A stretch of 11,210 nt of DNA, taken from assembly GCA_902782915.1 (NCBI GenBank), contig CACZOV010000010.1, forward strand, positions 1 through 11,210. Direction: 5' to 3'. Of this stretch, positions 6,125-11,210 are shown one piece after another (within the stretch, counting starts at the first letter, position 1; each line of letters opens with the position of its first letter). Position numbers and translations under genes: made by a program. Source of the DNA: an uncultured Erysipelotrichaceae bacterium. Lineage in GTDB: Bacteria > Bacillota_I > Bacilli_A > RF39 > UBA660. Below the pieces are notes generated by a model. It did no database searches. It was not told the DNA's origin and was given only the letters and a program-made list of their open reading frames with translations.

Positions 6125-7846
6125 ATGAGTTTTTTAAAAGAAAAAGAAAAAGAAGTTTCTAATGTTTTAAATGAATTAGGATATGAATGTGATGTTACAA
6201 TTTTACCAAGTAATAAAAAAGAACTAGGAGACTTTCAAATTAATGTTGCAATGAGTCTAGCAAAAAAATATAAAAAAAATCCTTTAGATATAGCTGAAGA
6301 AATTAAAAATCATTTAGGATGTGATTTTAAAGATATTAATATAGCTAATCCTGGTTTTATTAATTTTAAATTTAGTGATGAATCTTTACTTAATTATTTA
6401 AATCAAGGTTTAAATGATTTTAATAATTTATTTGATAAACACCCTAAAAAAACAATTTTTATAGATTATGGTGGGGCAAATGCAGCTAAAGCACTTCATG
6501 TTGGTCATATGAGATCGGCAAATATTGGAGAAGCTTTAAGAAGACTTTGTAATATTTTAGGATACAAAACAATTGGAGATGTTCATTTAGGAGACTTGGG
6601 AAGACAAGCTGGAATGCTTATTAGTGAAATTAAAGAAAGAGAGCCAGATCTTGTTTTCTTTGATGAAAATTACAAAGGAGAATATCCAAAAGTTTCATAT
6701 ACAGCAAGTGAATTAGGAGAGATGTATGTTGCATCTAACATTAAAGCAAATAATGATCCTGAAAGAATGGATGAGGTAAGAGAAATTACTGCTGAAATTG
6801 ATAAAGGAAATAAAAGATATATAGCTCTTTGGAAACAGTTAGTTGATATTTCAAGTGTTGAGATCAAGAAAGTATATGATGAACTTAATTGTAAGTTTGA
6901 TCTATGGGAAGGGGAACTTGATTCTTTTAAAGATGTAGATGGTATGTTAAAAGTTTTAAATCCATTCTTATATGAATCAAATGGTGCAATGGTTATAGAT
7001 GTAAAAAACAATACTGATACCAAAGAGATGCCTCCTTTAATAGTTATTAAAAAAGATGGTTCAACAATTTATGCAACAAGAGATCTAGCAACAATTTATA
7101 GAAGAATTAATCGTTTTTCTCCAGATGAAATTTGGTATGTTGTTGACTCAAGACAGTCACTTTATTTTGAACAAGTTTTTCGTGCATCATATAAATCTAA
7201 ATTAGTAAGTAGTGATACAAAGCTTTTACATTTAGGATTTGGAACTATTAATGGAAATGATGGTAAACCATATAAAACAAGAGATGGTGGAGTTATGTAT
7301 CTATCTAATCTAATTGAACTTATAAGATCAGAAATAAGACCAAAGATTAAAGAAGAAATTAAGAAAGAAGAAAGAGACTCTATTTGTGAAAAACTTACAA
7401 TTGCAACTTTAAAATATGCTGACTTGATGTCTAATCGAATGACTGATTATATATTTGATGAAAAAAAATTCTCATCATTTGAAGGAAAGACAGGACCTTA
7501 TATTTTATATACAGCTGTTCGTTTAAAATCAATTCTTGATAAATCAACCATAAATAACTTTAAATTAGAAAATATCAATAATGTTGAAATGAAAAATATA
7601 TTACTTAAAATTTTAGAAATACCAAGTATACTAGATCATTCATTTAATGATAAAAGTTTAAATTATATAACAGATTTTTTATATGATTTATCTAGTTTAT
7701 TTAATAAGTTTTATAATACCTATCATATTTTAACTGAAAAAGAAGAAAGTGTTAAAAACTCATATCTTGCTATGACTAAATTAGTATTTATCATTCTTTC
7801 TAATTTATTAGATGTTTTAGCAATAGATTTAGTAGATAGAATGTAA
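6125..7846 (+). CDS. argS: Arginine--tRNA ligase
   Basis: 573 residues, a normal length. ATG 6125 follows AAGGAGG (6114-6120). It charges tRNA-Arg with arginine in the cytosol using ATP. The N-terminal ArgS-specific domain (1-100) includes LGDFQINVAMSLAKK and IANPGFINFKF. The class I catalytic core has IDYGGANAAKALHVGHMRSANIGE with the HIGH-type signature HVGH at 125-128, then GDVHLGDLGRQ (151-161). DGSTIYATRDLATI (311-324) follows. KPYKTRDGGV (381-390) takes the place of KMSKS, as is usual in ArgS. The C-terminal DALR anticodon-binding helical domain spans about 440-573 with TGPYILYTAVRLKSIL. It lies just downstream of the decayed ORF6N/nuclease region and appears to have its own promoter. 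Confidence 0.96.
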   Translation: MSFLKEKEKEVSNVLNELGYECDVTILPSNKKELGDFQINVAMSLAKKYKKNPLDIAEEIKNHLGCDFKDINIANPGFINFKFSDESLLNYLNQGLNDFNNLFDKHPKKTIFIDYGGANAAKALHVGHMRSANIGEALRRLCNILGYKTIGDVHLGDLGRQAGMLISEIKEREPDLVFFDENYKGEYPKVSYTASELGEMYVASNIKANNDPERMDEVREITAEIDKGNKRYIALWKQLVDISSVEIKKVYDELNCKFDLWEGELDSFKDVDGMLKVLNPFLYESNGAMVIDVKNNTDTKEMPPLIVIKKDGSTIYATRDLATIYRRINRFSPDEIWYVVDSRQSLYFEQVFRASYKSKLVSSDTKLLHLGFGTINGNDGKPYKTRDGGVMYLSNLIELIRSEIRPKIKEEIKKEERDSICEKLTIATLKYADLMSNRMTDYIFDEKKFSSFEGKTGPYILYTAVRLKSILDKSTINNFKLENINNVEMKNILLKILEIPSILDHSFNDKSLNYITDFLYDLSSLFNKFYNTYHILTEKEESVKNSYLAMTKLVFIILSNLLDVLAIDLVDRM

Positions 7847-7848
7847 TT

Positions 7849-7857
7849 TGCTATAAT
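7849..7857 (+). promoter_or_regulatory. Extended -10 promoter of the GHL10 gene
   Basis: TGC-TATAAT (7849-7857), three bases after the argS stop codon. The -35 region is poor, as is common for extended -10 promoters. Expected transcription start is near 7864, giving a leader of about 30 bases. A second TATAAT at 7875-7880 lacks a spaced -35. Confidence 0.45.
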
Positions 7858-7894
7858 TCGACAAACAAGTTTTATATAATACGCATGTGATTAT

Positions 7895-9079
7895 ATGAAA
7901 AAAAGTTTTGTCGTTTTTTTAATTGTTATAATATTTTTGTTAGGACAAGGAGTTGTATCAAGTGAAAAGAATGCTTTAGTTTTTAAAGAAGAAGACATTA
8001 ATATGAAAGGAATTTATATTACTTATTTAGAATATTTAAGTTATTTTCAAGGAAATAGTTTAAAGATCAATCAAGTTTCTATTAATAAAATGCTTGATAA
8101 TATCAAGGAATTAGGTTTTAATACTATTTTTTTACATGTAAGTCCTTTTTCAGATTCTATTTATAAATCAAATATATTTCCTTATTCATATACCTTAAGT
8201 GGAGTAGAAGGAAAAAATCCTGGAATGGACTATTTAGAATACTTTATAAAAGAGTCTCATAAAAGAAATATAAGTGTTCATGCTTGGATTAATCCTTACC
8301 GAATTTTATCAACTAGTGACTTATCTAAGATTTCTTTTAATAATCCAGCTTATTCTTTATTAAATACAAATGATATTCAAATATCTGATAATGGAATTTA
8401 TTATAATCCAGCAAGTTCTAAAACACTTGATCTTTTATTAAAACAAATTTATGAAATAATTTCTAATTATCAAGTAGATGGAATTCATTTAGATGATTAC
8501 TTTTATCCAAATGATACAATTGATTTAGAAAACTATCAAGAATATATTAAAGAAAACAATATAAGTATTAGTGAATATAGATTAAACATTATTAATAAAA
8601 CAATTAAAAGTATTTATAAATTAATTAAAGATTATGATAATAATTTAATTTTTTCAATTTCATTAGATGGAAATATAGAAAATAATTATGAACTTCATTT
8701 TGCAGATGTTAAAACTTGGTTAACAGATAATAACTTTATAGATATTATTATGCCAGAAGTTTATTATGGTTTTGAAAATGAATTAAAACCATTTCAAGAA
8801 ACTATTTTAGAGTGGAATAACTTAATAAAAAATGATGTAAAATTAGTTCCGGTTTTAGCTTTTTATAAAGTAGGAAATGAAGATACTTTAGCAGGAAATG
8901 GAAGATTTGAATGGATAAATAATAAAAATATTATTGAAAGAGAAATAAATTATTCTAAAACTTTATCTAACTATAATGGCTTTACAGTTTTTAGATATGA
9001 ATATTTATTTAATAAAAATTTATTTAATTTAAATACAAATGAAGAATTAATTGGATTAAAAAAATGTCTTTTGGAATAA
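7895..9079 (+). CDS. Secreted GHL10/YngK-like glycoside hydrolase (DUF187)
   Basis: 394 residues. ATG 7895 has only a weak GTGATT-type binding site. Residues 1-24 form a signal peptide (MKKS then a hydrophobic run to about 20) without a lipobox cysteine, so the protein is secreted or stays membrane-held. The rest is a TIM barrel of the glycosyl-hydrolase-like 10 family. MKGIYITYLEYL (37-48) is strand 1; GFNTIFLHVSPFSDSIYKS (74-92), GMDYLEYFI, and ISVHAWINPYRI (126-137) follow. VDGIHLDDYFYP (194-205) carries the conserved acidic pair, and FIDIIMPEVYYGF comes further on. Relatives include B. subtilis YngK and E. coli DigH, which cuts peptidoglycan strands lacking stem peptides, so wall glycan is the likely substrate (inference). 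A terminator follows at 9134-9177. It is alone in its transcription unit. Confidence 0.88.
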   Translation: MKKSFVVFLIVIIFLLGQGVVSSEKNALVFKEEDINMKGIYITYLEYLSYFQGNSLKINQVSINKMLDNIKELGFNTIFLHVSPFSDSIYKSNIFPYSYTLSGVEGKNPGMDYLEYFIKESHKRNISVHAWINPYRILSTSDLSKISFNNPAYSLLNTNDIQISDNGIYYNPASSKTLDLLLKQIYEIISNYQVDGIHLDDYFYPNDTIDLENYQEYIKENNISISEYRLNIINKTIKSIYKLIKDYDNNLIFSISLDGNIENNYELHFADVKTWLTDNNFIDIIMPEVYYGFENELKPFQETILEWNNLIKNDVKLVPVLAFYKVGNEDTLAGNGRFEWINNKNIIEREINYSKTLSNYNGFTVFRYEYLFNKNLFNLNTNEELIGLKKCLLE

Positions 9080-9133
9080 AAGTATTTACTTTAAATAATT
9101 CATATATTGTTGGATATAATAATTAAAATAATC

Positions 9134-9177
9134 AAATAGATACAAGATAAGTTTTTATATATTCTTGTATCTATTTT
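9134..9177 (+). terminator. Terminator after the GHL10 gene
   Basis: A perfect 14-bp AT-rich stem, AAATAGATACAAGA (9134-9147) with its complement at 9163-9176, with a 15-base loop and a short T run (9174-9177). The short T run makes it weaker than the others in this window. Confidence 0.6.
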
Positions 9178-9192
9178 ATATAGAAAATATAA

Positions 9193-9221
9193 TAGACTTT
9201 TTCTTTTATTTAAGATATAAT
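9193..9221 (+). promoter_or_regulatory. Promoter of the rluB-cmpB-like operon
   Basis: TAGACT (9193-9198), a 17-base spacer and a perfect TATAAT (9216-9221). Transcription would start near 9228, just before the binding site GAAAGGGG (9231-9238). This places the in-frame ATG at 9229 at or before the transcript start. Confidence 0.6.
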
Positions 9222-9243
9222 TAAGTAAATGAAAGGGGATACT

Positions 9244-9963
9244 ATGGAAAGAGTTCAAAAGGTAATTAGTAATTTAGGATATGCATCTCGTAGAGAAGCT
9301 GAAAAATTAATCTTATCTGGTAAAGTATTTATAAATGATAAGGTAGCAAGTCTTGGTGATAAAGTTTTAAAAGGTGATACTATTAAAGTAGATGGAGTTA
9401 TTTTAGATAATAATCTTTTAAATGATAAAGTTTATTATTTATTAAATAAACCAAGAGGAGTTGTTTCAACAGTTAAAGATGATTTAGGACGAAAGACAGT
9501 TGTTTCTTTGATTAATACTGAAAAAAGAATTTATCCTATAGGAAGACTTGATTATGATACAACTGGAGTTTTACTTCTTACAAATGATGGTGAATTAACT
9601 AATAAACTTTTACATCCTAAAAATGAAATAGAAAAAGTATATCTTGCTAAAATAAAAGGAATAATTACAGGAAGTGATATTTATAAACTTAAAAATGGAG
9701 TTGTAATTGATGGAAAAAAGACTAGTAAAGCTAAAGTAAAATTAAAAAGTTTTAATAAGAAAAATAATACTTCTTTAGTCGAGATTACAATTCATGAAGG
9801 ACGTAATCATCAAGTAAAAAAAATGTTTGATGTAATTGGCTATGAGGTTATTAAATTAACAAGAGTAAAACTTGCATTTTTAGATTGCAAAGATCTTAAA
9901 TCTGGAGAGTATAGATCTTTATCTATTAAAGAAGTAAAAAGATTATATAGTTTAGGAGAATAA
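9244..9963 (+). CDS. rluB: RluB-type 23S rRNA pseudouridine synthase
   Basis: 239 residues from ATG 9244, which has GAAAGGGG (9231-9238) at good distance; the ATG at 9229 is part of that site. Residues 1-60 are an S4 RNA-binding domain (MERVQKVISNLGYASRREAE). The RsuA/RluB/E/F synthase domain follows: YYLLNKPRGVVST (64-76), then IGRLDYDTTGVLLLTNDGEL with catalytic D103 in GRLD. IHEGRNHQVKKMFD and VIKLTRVKLAFL are close to the end. It would convert a uridine in 23S rRNA helix 89 (position 2605 in E. coli) to pseudouridine. The length and S4 domain fit RluB better than RluE; the exact target is inferred. The next gene starts one base after the stop, with its binding site inside this gene. Confidence 0.93.
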   Translation: MERVQKVISNLGYASRREAEKLILSGKVFINDKVASLGDKVLKGDTIKVDGVILDNNLLNDKVYYLLNKPRGVVSTVKDDLGRKTVVSLINTEKRIYPIGRLDYDTTGVLLLTNDGELTNKLLHPKNEIEKVYLAKIKGIITGSDIYKLKNGVVIDGKKTSKAKVKLKSFNKKNNTSLVEITIHEGRNHQVKKMFDVIGYEVIKLTRVKLAFLDCKDLKSGEYRSLSIKEVKRLYSLGE

Positions 9964-9964
9964 T

Positions 9965-10840
9965 ATGGATTTACAGGTTATATACATTTTATTTTGGATT
10001 TATTCATTTTTAGGATGGTGTATGGAAACTTTATTGGTATCTTTAAAGAGTAAAAAATATATCAATAGAGGATTCTTTTTAGGTCCATATTGTCCAATCT
10101 ATGGAACAGGAGGAATTTTACTTTTATCTTTAAATAATTATCAAGATGCACCTTTAATAGTATTTATTCTTGCAATATTTATTTGTAGTATAGTAGAATA
10201 CTTGACAAGTTATTTTTTAGAACTTGTTTATAAAGTTCGTTGGTGGGATTATTCAAATCGTATGTTTAATATAAATGGACGAGTATGTTTATTTAATTCT
10301 ATTTGTTTTGGACTTTTAGGAACTATTATGGTATCTTTTTTAAATCCATTTTTTCTAAATCTTATTACAAGTTTAAAAGATAGTTTTAAATATATTCTTT
10401 TAGGAATAATTTTTTCAGTTACAACAATTGATATGATTGTAACATTTACAACTATGTTTGATATTCGAAAAACAGTTATTAATTTAAAAGAAAAAACACT
10501 TACTAGTTTATTTAGACCCAATAGTGATAATACAGAAGAAATAAGTAAAAAAGTAAGAAGTATAGTAAGAGAAAAAGGATTTATTCATAAACATTTAACT
10601 AAAGCTTATTCTAACTTTTTAATAAATCGAGATCATTTCTTTAAAAGAAGTGAAGAATTATCTAAAATTAAATTAAAAGAGAAACTTGAAAACTCTTATG
10701 TAATTGGAGCATTTATTAGTATTTTAATAGGTTTAATTTTAGGAAAAATATTTGGAAATATTAGTATATTTATAATAATTAGTTTTGTTTTAGGAATAAT
10801 AATTATTCATTTAATAAATAGGAGTAGTAATGGAAAGTGA
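9965..10840 (+). CDS. CmpB-like putative ABC-transporter type IV membrane protein
   Basis: 291 residues. AGGAG (9954-9958), inside the end of rluB, lies six bases before ATG 9965, so the two genes are translationally close. WIYSFLGWCMETLLVSLKSK (11-30), YINRGFFLGPYCPIYGTGG, VEYLTSYFLELVYKVRWWDY (77-96) and FNINGRVCLFNSICFG are hallmarks of PF06541 (named after CmpB, transport function unproven). There are about five hydrophobic segments in the first 160 residues and two at the end (245-285). Between them is a charged cytosolic stretch of about 80 residues (165-240). The gene ends in TGA and overlaps the next gene by 11 bases. Bases 10637-10693 recur exactly at 11154-11210. Confidence 0.82.
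   Translation: MDLQVIYILFWIYSFLGWCMETLLVSLKSKKYINRGFFLGPYCPIYGTGGILLLSLNNYQDAPLIVFILAIFICSIVEYLTSYFLELVYKVRWWDYSNRMFNINGRVCLFNSICFGLLGTIMVSFLNPFFLNLITSLKDSFKYILLGIIFSVTTIDMIVTFTTMFDIRKTVINLKEKTLTSLFRPNSDNTEEISKKVRSIVREKGFIHKHLTKAYSNFLINRDHFFKRSEELSKIKLKEKLENSYVIGAFISILIGLILGKIFGNISIFIIISFVLGIIIIHLINRSSNGK
10637..10693 (+). repeat. 57-bp direct repeat, copy 1 (inside the CmpB-like gene)
   Basis: Identical over all 57 bases to 11154-11210. In this copy it encodes part of the charged region, FKRSEELSKIKLKEKLEN, in its natural frame. Confidence 0.95.
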
Positions 10841-11057
10841 TTTAGTAAAAAAAAGACGTAATAATATTTATTTATCAGATAATGATATAGAAATTCTTAA
10901 AAAATATGATATTAGATATGAAAATTTTTCATCACTTAAAGAAATGATATTTTATTTAGAAGATATAATTAATAATTATTGTGAAATAGATACGGATTTA
11001 GAAGAATTATTAATTAAGATTTCAGAATATAATTATTATTTTTATACGAATAAATAA
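10830..11057 (+). CDS. Small protein of unknown function
   Basis: 75 residues, acidic and rich in Tyr, Ile, Asn and Glu, with no membrane segment, signal or cysteine pair. AGGAG (10820-10824) lies five bases before ATG 10830. The gene begins 11 bases before the stop of the CmpB-like gene in another frame, a typical coupled pair, and is followed by a terminator. It reads as two or three helices: LSDNDIEILKKYDIRYENF, SLKEMIFYLEDIIN, DLEELLIKISEYNYYF. I do not recognise the family. The overlap, binding site and terminator make it a real gene rather than a chance frame. Confidence 0.7.
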   Translation: MESDLVKKRRNNIYLSDNDIEILKKYDIRYENFSSLKEMIFYLEDIINNYCEIDTDLEELLIKISEYNYYFYTNK

Positions 11058-11058
11058 C

Positions 11059-11094
11059 AATATTTAAAATTGTAATAAATTTTAAATATTTTTT
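11059..11094 (+). terminator. Terminator of the rluB operon
   Basis: A perfect 13-bp stem, AATATTTAAAATT (11059-11071) with AATTTTAAATATT (11078-11090), a 6-base loop and a T run to 11094, right after the stop codon of the small gene. Confidence 0.75.
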
Positions 11095-11106
11095 CATACT
11101 AATAAT

Positions 11107-11193
11107 ATGAAAACAAAAAGTATATGGGAAAATGATTTAAAAAGAAGGTATGATTCTTTAAAAGAAGTGAAGAATTATCTAAAATTAAATTAA
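11107..11193 (+). pseudogene. Start of an unidentified gene broken by a repeated segment
   Basis: ATG 11107 opens MKTKSIWENDLKRRYDSLKE, which changes at 11154 into a copy of CmpB-gene sequence read out of frame and stops at TAA 11191-11193. The opening K-SIWE-D-K pattern resembles the N-termini of FAD-dependent (DAO-type) oxidoreductases of Bacillota, where a GGGxxG nucleotide-binding motif would follow; it does not follow here. No clear ribosome binding site is present. CATACT at 11095-11100 could be a -10 box, which would make the transcript nearly leaderless. The break may be an assembly artefact, so 'pseudogene' is provisional and the family guess is weak. Confidence 0.35.
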
Positions 11194-11210
11194 AAGAGAA
11201 ACTTGAAAAC
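11154..11210 (+). repeat. 57-bp direct repeat, copy 2 (window end)
   Basis: Exact copy of 10637-10693, 517 bases downstream, running to the last base of the window, so its true length is unknown. It begins inside the reading frame that starts at 11107 and breaks it. Confidence 0.95.

Noticed and set aside
6670..7023. Minus-strand 117-codon frame inside argS
   Set aside because: It is fully contained in the conserved argS coding region, with no homology pattern or start signal of its own.
9080..9228. Possible small RNA or gene between the GHL10 and rluB genes
   Set aside because: The gap is explained by a terminator and the rluB promoter; no start with a binding site or other structure was found.
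10249..10521. Minus-strand 90-codon frame inside the CmpB-like gene
   Set aside because: It is a shadow of the well-supported plus-strand gene with no translation signal.

Overview
The window comes from a strongly AT-rich, Gram-positive-type bacterium, probably an uncultured Bacillota (Bacilli or Clostridia-like). Evidence is a spore-coat manganese catalase end (CotJC), a 3D-domain wall protein, a small DUF2624/YqfT-like protein, AAGGAGG/AGGTGAT-type ribosome binding sites and many T-tailed hairpin terminators. The standard code is used: tryptophan is TGG throughout, no full-length gene has an in-frame TGA, and one gene (the CmpB-like protein) ends in TGA. No tRNA, rRNA or CRISPR array was seen.

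Layout. 1-215: 3' end of cotJC with its terminator. 302-1147: membrane-anchored 3D-domain protein, converging on a small DUF2624-like gene (1144-1410, minus) so tightly that the stop codons overlap. 1477-3417: class B penicillin-binding protein with all three active-site motifs. 3421-4365 (minus): Na/Pi-cotransporter family membrane protein. About 4470-6019: accessory patch, described below. 6125-7846: argS. 7895-9079: secreted GHL10/YngK-like glycoside hydrolase. 9244-11057: apparent operon of an RluB-type pseudouridine synthase, a CmpB-like membrane protein and a 75-residue unknown protein. 11107-end: start of another gene, broken by a 57-bp exact copy of part of the CmpB-like gene.

The most interesting region is 4655-5974. 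A YhcG/DUF1016-type PD-(D/E)XK nuclease gene sits in a compact cassette of about 1.16 kb. It has 22-bp imperfect terminal inverted repeats (18/22 matching) and a CTGA direct repeat on each side. It lies inside a gene for an ORF6N-type (phage antirepressor-like) protein. Removing the cassette and one CTGA rejoins the ORF6N codons in frame to give the family-typical MLDSDLA. The cassette encodes no recognisable transposase, only the nuclease, whose stop codon lies in the right inverted repeat. The ORF6N remnant has its own promoter, a transcribed leader and a strong hairpin terminator before its ribosome binding site, which looks like an attenuator.

The ordinary genes are largely cell envelope (3D protein, PBP, GHL10 hydrolase, two membrane proteins) and translation (argS, rluB) functions. 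They form several short transcription units rather than one pathway.
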